Position numbers and translations under genes: made by a program. 64,000 nt of DNA from an uncultured Muribaculaceae bacterium (GTDB taxonomy: Bacteria; Bacteroidota; Bacteroidia; Bacteroidales; Muribaculaceae): positions 1-64,000 of the forward strand of contig CANQWS010000013.1 of assembly GCA_947627615.1 (NCBI GenBank), given 5' to 3'. Under the pieces are notes generated by a model. The model did no database searches, had not been told where the DNA came from, and was given only the letters and a program-made list of their open reading frames with translations. Positions 47,590-56,506 of the stretch are shown piece by piece (within the stretch, counting starts at the first letter, position 1; every line of letters starts with the position of its first letter).

Positions 47590-48678
47590 ATGGAACATCC
47601 CGAAAACCAGGAAGAATACAAAGGTCTCAACGTAAACTCCGGAGTGTCACAGCCTCCGGTGGTCAACCCCTATATGACCCGCCGCAAAAAGCGCCGCATG
47701 CCCGGGGTCGATGAGATTGTCAGCGGCATCCTTGCCGGAGACATAACAATGCTTTCACGCGCCGTGACGCTGGTCGAGAGCGTGGCCCCCGAACATCAGT
47801 CAGTGGCCCAGGAAGTCATAGAGAAATGTCTGCCTCACTCCGGAAACTCACGCCGCATAGGTATCACAGGAGTTCCGGGAGCCGGCAAGTCCACCAGCAT
47901 CGATATTTTCGGACTCCATGTGCTCAAGGATGGCGGCAAGCTCGCCGTACTCGCCATCGACCCATCGAGCGAACGCACCAAAGGCAGCATACTCGGCGAC
48001 AAGACCCGCATGGAACGCCTTGCCGTCCACCCCAACGCCTTCATTCGCCCCAGCCCGTCGGCAGGCTCCCTCGGCGGAGTTGCCCGCAAGACCCGCGAGA
48101 CGATAGTGCTCTGCGAGGCAGCCGGATTCAACAACATCTTTGTGGAGACCGTTGGTGTTGGTCAGAGCGAGACAGCCGTGCACTCCATGGTCGATTTCTT
48201 CCTGCTGCTCCAGCTTGCCGGAACCGGCGACGAGCTTCAGGGCATAAAACGCGGCATTATGGAGATGGCTGACGGCATTGTGATAAACAAGGCTGACGGC
48301 GACAACATTCACCGCGCCCAGCTTGCCCAGGCGCAGTTCCGCAGCGCGCTGCATCTTTTCCCGCCGACGGCCTCGGGATGGAAACCGGAAGTACTAACCT
48401 ATTCCGGCTACTACGAACTCGGCATTCCGGAAGTGTGGGACATGATTGACCGCTACTTTGAATTTGTGAAGGCCAACGGATACTTCGAACAGAAACGTCT
48501 GCAGCAGGCACGTTACTGGATGTACGAGACAATCGACGAACAGCTTCGCCGTCATTTCTACAGCAATCCGGAAGTGGCCGCCCTGCTCGAACAGAAGGAA
48601 AAGCGCGTGCTCGCCAACCTCCAGAGCTCGTTCACAGCCGCCCGCGACGTCCTCGACCTCTATTTCTCGCACCGCTGA
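47590..48678 (+). CDS. meaB: Methylmalonyl-CoA mutase-associated GTPase MeaB
   Basis: RRIGITGVPGAGKSTSIDIFGLHVLKDGGKLAVLAIDPSSERTKGSILGDKTRMERLA. Confidence 0.94.
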   Translation: MEHPENQEEYKGLNVNSGVSQPPVVNPYMTRRKKRRMPGVDEIVSGILAGDITMLSRAVTLVESVAPEHQSVAQEVIEKCLPHSGNSRRIGITGVPGAGKSTSIDIFGLHVLKDGGKLAVLAIDPSSERTKGSILGDKTRMERLAVHPNAFIRPSPSAGSLGGVARKTRETIVLCEAAGFNNIFVETVGVGQSETAVHSMVDFFLLLQLAGTGDELQGIKRGIMEMADGIVINKADGDNIHRAQLAQAQFRSALHLFPPTASGWKPEVLTYSGYYELGIPEVWDMIDRYFEFVKANGYFEQKRLQQARYWMYETIDEQLRRHFYSNPEVAALLEQKEKRVLANLQSSFTAARDVLDLYFSHR

Positions 48679-48701
48679 CATCCCCCCGCATAAAAAGATC
48701 T

Positions 48702-48752
48702 ACACTTTGTAAACGGCCGCCCTCCGGCCCGTCTACAAAGTGTCGTTTTTTC
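48702..48752 (+). terminator. Rho-independent terminator after meaB
   Basis: ACACTTTGTA...CGG...CCG...TACAAAGTGT followed by CGTTTTTTT. Confidence 0.85.
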
Positions 48753-48792
48753 CGTCCTCCCTCTCGCCTCCGCTCAAAAATAAGCTTTACGG

Positions 48793-49878
48793 TTATTTGA
48801 CAACGAATATAATGTCAGATAACGCGGTATACTTTTTCTTTTTATATTCAAACTGGATTTGTTTCAGAGATGACGGTGCGAAACCGTCAATATATTCTTT
48901 GATTTTAGGCTCGACTAAAGTAAACGACCTTTTCAATCTCCATGACTCCTTAATATCCTTTGAGTCAACAAGGATAAGATAAATTCTATTTTCAGCGCCA
49001 AATCTCATTTCTCCCTGATTCTCGTACAACCATCTCATTAATTCGACAGGATTCCTCTGCGATTGTTCAACAATTTTACAACGGACATCATTCAATTGCT
49101 CTATAACCTTAACCTGTCCGATTTCCTTGAGCTTTTCAGTCAACGTGTAGATTTGTTGATTTATTGATGCACTCCTGTCGCATGACAATCCTAATCCCTT
49201 ACATTGCTCCTTAAGCCAAGCATGTTCATTTTTGCCCAATACTTCTTTCAACTTCATTTCCATGAATTGGGTCGGGAAGAAGGTCACCTTTAAATCAAGC
49301 GGATAATTGTCAATAAAAAAATCGACACTCTTAATTTCTCCCACTGCAGAAATTACTCTGGGATTCTGTTTGAACAAAGACTCAATAACAAATGAGCTCC
49401 AATTGTTGTACCAACTGTTCTGCACATAATTCCATGCATTCACACCTATTTCAGCCTGTCTTTTCTGTAACTCGTTAAAATCACTTATAACTTTAACATA
49501 TCGGCTAATGAAATACTTGTCAAGAGAATTGTTTTGGTCACCGCCCCAGGAATAATTTTGAACACTATACAGGTCCTCCTTCAGTCTGTCAATGTCAACT
49601 CCTTGTTCATTATACCATTCATGATTCATACATTGAAGGAACCTGTCAAGCATGGGCATAGCATTATTGCACTTTCTCAGAATGTTGAAAAGCTCAACAT
49701 TCTGGTCTGAAATTTTAGTGCTTTTGAGTTCAATGTCGTTTTCGCGTGCAAACTGCTTGAGTTGCTTGCCACGACAGATTGCACGGACTTTAAGCCAAAG
49801 CAACCCATTGACATTGTTGTTAAAAACACTCAGATTCTGATCTCTGAATTCCTTATCCCATATTTCAAATTCGTTCAT
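48793..49878 (-). CDS. Putative type II restriction endonuclease partnered with the adjacent methyltransferase
   Basis: ORF 48793..49932 with likely start MNEFEIWDKEF at 49878; candidate PD-(D/E)XK site SVDFFIDNYPLDLKVTFFP; AT-rich; directly downstream of MTase. Confidence 0.65.
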   Translation of the reverse strand: MNEFEIWDKEFRDQNLSVFNNNVNGLLWLKVRAICRGKQLKQFARENDIELKSTKISDQNVELFNILRKCNNAMPMLDRFLQCMNHEWYNEQGVDIDRLKEDLYSVQNYSWGGDQNNSLDKYFISRYVKVISDFNELQKRQAEIGVNAWNYVQNSWYNNWSSFVIESLFKQNPRVISAVGEIKSVDFFIDNYPLDLKVTFFPTQFMEMKLKEVLGKNEHAWLKEQCKGLGLSCDRSASINQQIYTLTEKLKEIGQVKVIEQLNDVRCKIVEQSQRNPVELMRWLYENQGEMRFGAENRIYLILVDSKDIKESWRLKRSFTLVEPKIKEYIDGFAPSSLKQIQFEYKKKKYTALSDIIFVVK

Positions 49879-49888
49879 ATCAACAATC

Positions 49889-50965
49889 TTACGGTGTGCA
49901 AACCAATAAAATCTCACTACTTCCGGCAACACTCCCTTTACCGCCTCTGCCTGCAGTATACAACTTGCGTTCCACCCTCACCGAGCGATATGGACGGATC
50001 AGGCCGACGAGTTCGTCAATACTTGGATAGCTTCTGTCATTGTAACTGATAAGCCAGTATGGAATATTCTCAGAGAGAGCGAAGAGCCTCTTAAAACTAC
50101 TTACAATATCCTTTTTTGTTTCAAATCCGCCCTCCTTTTTAGGACTATATCTTTTGGTTCCATTTACAAACTCTTTGTCTTTCCAATAATTTGTAAAGGT
50201 TTCGAGCAGATGGTAAAAACCTTGATAATCCGCATGACTATCGCAATATGGCGGGTCAAAATAAGCCAAATCTATGTTAGCTAAAGACGGGAGCAGGTCA
50301 AGTATATTTTCATTGTATGACAGACATTTCTGTCCGTTATCAAAAACGGCATCGTTATATTCCACAACAAGTTCCAGGAAAATATCTTTCAGAGGTCTTA
50401 TCAGGCTACGGTTGCGTTTCACCCTTTCAGGATTGGCTGCATACGCAAGGGCCTGAGTATGTGCGAAGTGCCCCATAGTTACTTTTCGAGTCATCGCCCT
50501 GTTTATTACGGCGAACGCTAAAGCCTGCTTATATTCATTCTCAAGATAGCTGACGTTGCTTCTGAATGCGTCTAAAAACCGGGCTTCTTCCCTCACAAAA
50601 AATAAATCCGAGAAAAGACTCTCCATTAAATTGTATTCGTCAGGATTAGAATTTGGAGAAAAAAGAATTTCAATATCTTCTGACGTCAGAATATCGTTTC
50701 CATTCTCGATAAGGGCTTTCCCTATCTGACTATTGAAAGTTAAAAAATCATTTGAAATTACGGCCTTTCCAAGCTTCTTGCATAAGAATCCAATGGACTG
50801 GGACCCACTGAATGCGTCTAATACAACATTGGTATCATCAGGAATATGTCGGGCAATCCAATCTCCATGTATATATTTGGCTCCTAAATACTGAGGTTTA
50901 GGAAACCTTATATCCATAAAATCGGGATAGCTAAATAGAGACAGCTGTGTTGCGCTATTAATCAT
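49889..50965 (-). CDS. D12-class N6-adenine DNA methyltransferase
   Basis: VVLDAFSGSQSIGFLCKKLGKAVISND (motif I) and LAYFDPPYCDSHADYQGFY (motif IV DPPY). Confidence 0.9.
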   Translation of the reverse strand: MINSATQLSLFSYPDFMDIRFPKPQYLGAKYIHGDWIARHIPDDTNVVLDAFSGSQSIGFLCKKLGKAVISNDFLTFNSQIGKALIENGNDILTSEDIEILFSPNSNPDEYNLMESLFSDLFFVREEARFLDAFRSNVSYLENEYKQALAFAVINRAMTRKVTMGHFAHTQALAYAANPERVKRNRSLIRPLKDIFLELVVEYNDAVFDNGQKCLSYNENILDLLPSLANIDLAYFDPPYCDSHADYQGFYHLLETFTNYWKDKEFVNGTKRYSPKKEGGFETKKDIVSSFKRLFALSENIPYWLISYNDRSYPSIDELVGLIRPYRSVRVERKLYTAGRGGKGSVAGSSEILLVCTP

Positions 50966-51070
50966 ATCACAAATTTAACCATTACCCCTGAAACATGCAA
51001 ATACAGGGTCTGTTGTTACGACGTGAAGCCTGGGATTCTCTATGGGCGGGGCGGGAAGTTGGGGGATGGA

Positions 51071-51104
51071 AATAGAAAAGAGGACTCTCGCGGTGAGAAT
51101 CCTC
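51071..51104 (-). terminator. Terminator downstream of tRNA-Leu (minus strand)
   Basis: Minus strand GAGGATTCTCACCGCGAGAGTCCTCTTTTCTATT. Confidence 0.7.
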
Positions 51105-51111
51105 AATTCAG

Positions 51112-51193
51112 TACCCGGAGCCGGGGTCGAACCGGCACGGATTGCTCCACTGGTGTTTGAGACCAGCGCGTCTACCGATTCCGCCATCCGGGC
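51112..51193 (-). tRNA. tRNA-Leu (anticodon CAA)
   Basis: Minus strand GCCCGGATGGCGGAATCGGTAGACGCGCTGGTCTCAAACACCAGTGG...CCGGTTCGACCCCGGCTCCGGGTA; long variable arm; anticodon loop CTCAAAC. Confidence 0.95.
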
Positions 51194-51279
51194 TCTTGCG
51201 GTGCAAAGATACGAAAATTAATCGATATACCACAATCTTTTTCAAATCAAACTGCAAGCCGATGCTCGTGCGGTCAAAA

Positions 51280-51311
51280 TTTGCATAATCGGATGGTTTT
51301 ATTTACCTTTG
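51280..51311 (+). promoter_or_regulatory. Promoter for glgB (TTTG-N20-TACCTTTG), implying a ~170-nt leader
   Basis: TTTG 51280-51283, TACCTTTG 51304-51311, ATG at 51489. Confidence 0.7.
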
Positions 51312-51488
51312 CCTTTGTGCAGCCTTCAGCATGACAGGCCGCACAGGCCCGCAAGGTCAAACTTTTGGCCCCGGGAACTGTTTTGAAGTTACATAACCGA
51401 AACAATCAATTAAACCTCACCAATTTAACGAGAGAAGAGCCTGACTCAGGCCAATACCTTAAACTCTCCCACACTTAAAATTCCGACC

Positions 51489-53687
51489 ATGGCCAAAATC
51501 AAAAAATCCCCATCTGTGCTTCCCCTTATCAAAAACGACCCCTGGCTTGAACCATACGCCGATGCCATCGAAGGCCGTCACGAGGACGTGAAGCGAAAGC
51601 TGAAAGAACTTACAGGCAAGAAAGGCTCTCTCGACGAGTTTGCCAACGCTCACAATTATTTCGGTCTGCACCGCGAGGCCGACGGCTCATGGGTGTTCCG
51701 CGAACTGGCGCCCAACGCCACGTCCATTACCCTGATAGGCGATTTCTCGGACTGGCACGCCGTTGCACGCTACAGCCTCACCCGCCTGTCTGACAGCGAT
51801 GTATGGGAAATAAAGCTCAAGCCCGAAGCCCTTCACCACGGCGACCACTACAAACTGCTCGTGACATGGCCCGGCGGCGAGGGCGAACGCATACCCGCCT
51901 ACGCCAACCGTGTTGTCCAGGACGAGAAAACGCACCTGTTCTCGGCTCAGGTCTGGTTCCCGGAAAATCCGTACCAGTGGCGCGTCAACGGCTTCAAGCC
52001 CGACGTGAAACCGCTTCTCATCTACGAATGCCACATAGGCATGGCCCAGGAGCGCGAAGGCGTGGGCACCTACGATGAATTCCGCGTCAATGTGCTTCCC
52101 CGCATAGCCGCCGACGGCTACAACGCCATCCAGATAATGGCCATCCAGGAACACCCCTACTACGGGTCGTTCGGCTACCACGTATCGAACTTCTATGCTC
52201 CCTCATCGCGCTTCGGCACCCCCGAGGAACTGAAGCAGCTCATCGACGAGGCCCACAGCCTCGGCATAGCCGTGATTATGGACATAGTCCATTCCCACGC
52301 GGTGAAAAACGAAGCCGAGGGTCTGGCCAGAATCGACGGCAGCTATGACCTCTACTTCTACGGCGACGGACGCCGCGAGCATCCGGCATGGGACTCTCTC
52401 TGCTTTGACTACGGCAAGAACAACGTGCTCCACTTCCTGCTCTCCAACTGCAAATACTGGCTTGAGGAATTCCGGTTCGACGGTTTCCGGTTCGACGGCG
52501 TTACCTCGATGCTCTATTACAACCACGGACTCGGGCAGGCATTCGGCAGCTACGGAGACTACTATGACGGCAACGAAGATCCGGCGGCCATCACATATCT
52601 GTCGCTCGCCAACATGCTCATCCACAAAATAAACCCGGCGGCCATAACCATAGCCGAGGAAATGAGCGGCATGCCCGGTCTGGCGATACCGGTGAAGGAC
52701 GGCGGCATTGGCTTCGACTACCGTATGGCCATGGGCATACCTGATTACTGGATCAAGACCCTCAAGGAAAAGAAGGACGAGGACTGGCACCCGACATCGA
52801 TATTCTGGGAACTTACCAACCGCCGCGCCGACGAGAAGACCATATCCTACGTAGAGAGCCACGACCAGGCTCTGGTAGGCGACAAGACCGTGATATTCCG
52901 TCTGATAGACGAGAAGATGTACTGGCACATGATGAAGGACGACGATGACATGACCGTGGCCCGCGGCATAGCCCTCCACAAAATGATCCGTCTGGTCACA
53001 GCCTCCACCATCAACGGCGGCTACCTCAACTTCATGGGCAACGAGTTCGGCCATCCCGAATGGATTGACTTCCCGCGCGAAGGCAACGGCTGGAGCTACA
53101 AGTATGCACGCCGCCAGTGGGACCTCGTGGACCGCAAGGAGCTCAAATATCAGTTCCTGAACGCGTTTGACAACGCCATGGTGGGACTCATAGGCAGCGT
53201 CTATAACTTCCAGGCCCTGCCGGTGCGCAAACTCTGGGAGAAGGACGATGACCAGATTCTGGCCTATGGCCGCGGAGACCTCGTGTTTGTCTACAACTTC
53301 AACCCCTCCAAGTCATTCGACGGTTACGGAGTGCTCACCCAGCCCGGCAAATACGAAGTGGTGCTTTCGACCGACGACCCCGATTTCGGAGGCTACGGCA
53401 ACATTGACCAGAGCGTGGAACACTTCACCTTGAGCGACCCGCTCTATGCTCCCCACGGGGTTGAATGGCTCAAGCTCTATCTGCCGGCCCGTTCCGCCAT
53501 GGTGCTCCGCCGGGTTCCCGACCGCAAGCCCAGAGCAAAAAAGACCGAGTCAAAACCCAAGGCGGAGAAAGCCGAAACCAAAGCCAAGGCCGAAGCCGCA
53601 AAAGCCGGAGCAAAGCCCAAAGCCGACAAGGCCGAAGCCAAAGCCAAGGCTCCGAGAACCGCCAAAAACAAGACTCCAAAGAAATAA
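51489..53687 (+). CDS. glgB: 1,4-alpha-glucan branching enzyme (GH13) with Lys/Ala-rich C-terminal tail
   Basis: CBM48-like N-domain, GFRFDGVTSMLYYNHG, TIAEEMSGMPG; tail KPRAKKTESKPKAEKAETKAKAEAAKAGAKPKADKAEAKAKAPRTAKNKTPKK. Confidence 0.93.
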   Translation: MAKIKKSPSVLPLIKNDPWLEPYADAIEGRHEDVKRKLKELTGKKGSLDEFANAHNYFGLHREADGSWVFRELAPNATSITLIGDFSDWHAVARYSLTRLSDSDVWEIKLKPEALHHGDHYKLLVTWPGGEGERIPAYANRVVQDEKTHLFSAQVWFPENPYQWRVNGFKPDVKPLLIYECHIGMAQEREGVGTYDEFRVNVLPRIAADGYNAIQIMAIQEHPYYGSFGYHVSNFYAPSSRFGTPEELKQLIDEAHSLGIAVIMDIVHSHAVKNEAEGLARIDGSYDLYFYGDGRREHPAWDSLCFDYGKNNVLHFLLSNCKYWLEEFRFDGFRFDGVTSMLYYNHGLGQAFGSYGDYYDGNEDPAAITYLSLANMLIHKINPAAITIAEEMSGMPGLAIPVKDGGIGFDYRMAMGIPDYWIKTLKEKKDEDWHPTSIFWELTNRRADEKTISYVESHDQALVGDKTVIFRLIDEKMYWHMMKDDDDMTVARGIALHKMIRLVTASTINGGYLNFMGNEFGHPEWIDFPREGNGWSYKYARRQWDLVDRKELKYQFLNAFDNAMVGLIGSVYNFQALPVRKLWEKDDDQILAYGRGDLVFVYNFNPSKSFDGYGVLTQPGKYEVVLSTDDPDFGGYGNIDQSVEHFTLSDPLYAPHGVEWLKLYLPARSAMVLRRVPDRKPRAKKTESKPKAEKAETKAKAEAAKAGAKPKADKAEAKAKAPRTAKNKTPKK

Positions 53688-53806
53688 AGATGCAAAAACC
53701 GGGTCCGAAAAGGCTAAAAAAGCTCAATTTCGGGCCCGTAATGCCTACTAATTAAAAAAACTTCACTATTTTTGCATAATAATCAAATCAACCCCCTCAT
53801 CCGCCG

Positions 53807-54484
53807 ATGAAAGTGAAGATACATAGCGAAGGCAACAACATCCTGATCATACTTCTGCTGATGTTGACTGTCATCAATGCTTTGGCATGGCTTTTTATCC
53901 GTCCCGAAGCAATCCCCGTCATATTCTCTTCACTCTCGCTGATACTGTATCTTCTCGTCCTCAACTTTTTCCGCTCCCCGCGCCGCACATTCACCGGCAA
54001 CCGCGAGCGGGTTGTCGTTTCATCGGTCGACGGCCGCGTAGTGGCACTGGAACGCACCTACGAGCCTGAGGTGCTCAAGCGCGAGGTAATCCAGCTGTCG
54101 GTATTCATGACCATCCTCAACGTCCATGCCAACTGGTTTCCTGTCGACGGCACCGTGGAACTCGTCCGCCACCATCAGGGACGTTTCTATTCGGCCTATC
54201 TTCCCAAGTCAAGCATCGAGAACGAGCGTTCGACAATTGTGATACGCACCGCCGACGGACGCCGCATCCTCGTGCGTCAGATAGCGGGAGCCATTGCCCG
54301 ACGCATTGTCACCTACGCCGAACCGGGCGAGGAAGCCAATATAGAGGACCATCTGGGATTCATCAAATTCGGCTCGAGGGTTGACATATTCCTGCCTCTT
54401 GACACCGAAATCAACGTTAAGATCGGCGACAAGACCATAGGCGGCATCACGGAAGTGGCCCGTCTGGCCCCTATCAAATCCTGA
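53807..54484 (+). CDS. psd: Phosphatidylserine decarboxylase family protein
   Basis: FFRSPRRTFTGNRERVVVSSVDGRV; HANWFPVDGTVELVRHHQGRF; DHLGFIKFGSRVDIFLP (GS cleavage motif). Confidence 0.92.
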   Translation: MKVKIHSEGNNILIILLLMLTVINALAWLFIRPEAIPVIFSSLSLILYLLVLNFFRSPRRTFTGNRERVVVSSVDGRVVALERTYEPEVLKREVIQLSVFMTILNVHANWFPVDGTVELVRHHQGRFYSAYLPKSSIENERSTIVIRTADGRRILVRQIAGAIARRIVTYAEPGEEANIEDHLGFIKFGSRVDIFLPLDTEINVKIGDKTIGGITEVARLAPIKS

Positions 54485-54515
54485 TCCATCCATAACCAAA
54501 ACCTACAGACCTGAC

Positions 54516-55232
54516 ATGCTCGGACGCATAAAGAACAACATACCCAACACCATAACCTGCCTCAATCTCATATCTGGAGCGCTCGCCATTATCTTCGCAT
54601 TCCATTACAGCGAAACGTTCGGCGCCCTGCAGGGATACCAGTGGGCATTCATCTGCATAGGAGCCGCCGCCGTGTTCGATTTCTGCGACGGTGCCTGCGC
54701 GCGCCTGCTTCACGCCTACTCCGATCTTGGCAAAGAGCTCGATTCGCTTTCTGACCTCGTGAGCTTCGGACTCGCCCCGGCCATGATCATGTTCGGTACC
54801 ATAAACTATTTCAACACCGGCAATGCCCTGACGCTCTCGCCCTGGGCCTTCACCGCGCTGGTGATTCCGGTCATGGGCGCGCTGCGACTGGCCAAATTCA
54901 ACATCGACACACGCCAGACAACCTCATTCATAGGCCTCCCGATACCTGCGGCCGCCATATTCTGGATTGGCCTGACAGGCTGGCTCCACAGAACCGAGGC
55001 CTTCAACAACTGGGTAGTGGCCGCGGTGGTCATAGTCATGTCATTGATGATGGTCAGCAACGTGAATATGTACTCGCTGAAATTCAAGAACTTCAATTTC
55101 CGCGAGAACTTCCGCCGCTACATGCTGATACTGGCAGCCATAGTCTTCGTGATAACCGAAGGCGTCAGCGGACTGGCCTGGACCATTATCTTCTACATCC
55201 TTTCTTCCTGTCTGAAACACAGGGAGGCTTGA
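54516..55232 (+). CDS. pssA: CDP-diacylglycerol--serine O-phosphatidyltransferase
   Basis: IPNTITCLNLISGALAI; DFCDGACARLLHAYSDLGKELDSLSDLVSFGLAP (CDP-alcohol motif). Confidence 0.94.
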   Translation: MLGRIKNNIPNTITCLNLISGALAIIFAFHYSETFGALQGYQWAFICIGAAAVFDFCDGACARLLHAYSDLGKELDSLSDLVSFGLAPAMIMFGTINYFNTGNALTLSPWAFTALVIPVMGALRLAKFNIDTRQTTSFIGLPIPAAAIFWIGLTGWLHRTEAFNNWVVAAVVIVMSLMMVSNVNMYSLKFKNFNFRENFRRYMLILAAIVFVITEGVSGLAWTIIFYILSSCLKHREA

Positions 55233-55271
55233 TTCCATCTCTCCGACGAGAGACAATAACACAGGATAACT

Positions 55272-55634
55272 ATGTTTACATTTCTCCTTATATTATTCAT
55301 AATATTCATTGTAATTCCCGTTTTCCGCTTCGGGCTGTCGGTATGGAAAATGCGCAACGCCTACAACCGCGCCATGAACGACGCGCGCACGCAGGCACGC
55401 GAACAGGCGCGCCGCGCCGAAGCCGATTCCCGTCCCGGCGGATGGTCCGCGCCGTTCCGCAAGAAAGCCAAGATAGTGAACCCCAACGAGGGTGAGTACG
55501 TGGAGTGGGAGGACATCGAAATTTCCGAGACCGAGACCACCGAAAACACGCGCACACGCCGGCGCACCCGCGTATCGGAATACACCGAGCAGCGAATCTC
55601 CGATGCCGAATGGGAGGACATAAAGCCGAAATAA
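55272..55634 (+). CDS. DUF4834 family protein
   Basis: Short membrane-anchored protein downstream of pssA; EYVEWEDIEISETET and SDAEWEDIKPK. Confidence 0.7.
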   Translation: MFTFLLILFIIFIVIPVFRFGLSVWKMRNAYNRAMNDARTQAREQARRAEADSRPGGWSAPFRKKAKIVNPNEGEYVEWEDIEISETETTENTRTRRRTRVSEYTEQRISDAEWEDIKPK

Positions 55635-55644
55635 TCTTCTGACA

Positions 55645-56322
55645 ATGAATTACGTTCCGGAACTATATGATTTCCTGACCCGTCTCGGGGCCAACAACGA
55701 CCGCGGCTGGTTTCAGGCCAACAAGGCCGAATATGACCGCCTGCGCGAATTGTGGCTTGCCGACATGGACCGTGTGATCAACGCGATGACCAAATGGGAA
55801 CCGGGCATGAGAACCCAGAGCGGCCGGACGGCAGCCTACCGCATTTACCGCGACACCCGCTTCTCGCCCGACAAGACACCCTACAAGACATATTTCTCCG
55901 CGGCTTTCAGTCCCGAAGGAAGGAAAAGCGACCGCGCGGGCTATTATCTGGAGATGGGGCCCGACCCGAAGCACGAGGCCGGAGTTTATGGCGGTCTGTG
56001 GTGCGTGGAGCGACCCGTCCTAACCAAACTGCGCCACGCCATAGTGGACAACATTGAGGAATGGGAAGAAATCGTGGAAAGCCCGGAAATGAACAGTCTC
56101 TATCCGGGATGGTGCAGCGGCATGCTCAAGACCATACCAAAAGGATGGGACCGCAACCACGAGCAGGCCTTCTATCTGCGCATGACCAACTACGGCAAGT
56201 TCCATCCCCTCGACCTGAAGTTTTTCACCGATCCGGAGTGGCCTGAGAAAGTAGCCGGCCTCTTCCATGCGCTCAAACCCCTCTGTGATTTCCTCAACTA
56301 CTCCATGGACGAGGAAATTTAA
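55645..56322 (+). CDS. DUF2461 domain-containing protein
   Basis: YDFLTRLGANNDRGWFQANKAEYDRLR...RIYRDTRFSPDKTPYKTYFSAAFSPEGRKSDRAGYYLEMGP. Confidence 0.9.
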   Translation: MNYVPELYDFLTRLGANNDRGWFQANKAEYDRLRELWLADMDRVINAMTKWEPGMRTQSGRTAAYRIYRDTRFSPDKTPYKTYFSAAFSPEGRKSDRAGYYLEMGPDPKHEAGVYGGLWCVERPVLTKLRHAIVDNIEEWEEIVESPEMNSLYPGWCSGMLKTIPKGWDRNHEQAFYLRMTNYGKFHPLDLKFFTDPEWPEKVAGLFHALKPLCDFLNYSMDEEI

Positions 56323-56445
56323 CCAAAACCGATTGACGCTGCGGCCGGTCCGCGTCACCGCATCATCACACAGCCTACGGCTATTCCGGGCCGTCGCCCC
56401 GGAGTAGCCACCTCACTGTATGTCACCATCTTGTAACAATAATGT

Positions 56446-56477
56446 TTTGCAAAAGTGTTGTTTTTTGGTTAATTTTG
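56446..56477 (+). promoter_or_regulatory. Promoter for the GH13 gene (TTTG-N20-TAATTTTG)
   Basis: TTTG 56446-56449, TAATTTTG 56470-56477. Confidence 0.7.
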
Positions 56478-56506
56478 CGCTCCATATCTCCCCTAACTCT
56501 AAATAC

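Noticed and set aside
50975-51187. 70-aa minus-strand ORF (MAESVDALVSNTSGAIRAGSTPAPG...)
   Set aside because: It is a translation of the tRNA-Leu gene, a common false protein call.
52203-53054. 283-aa minus-strand ORF
   Set aside because: Antisense to glgB; shadow ORF.
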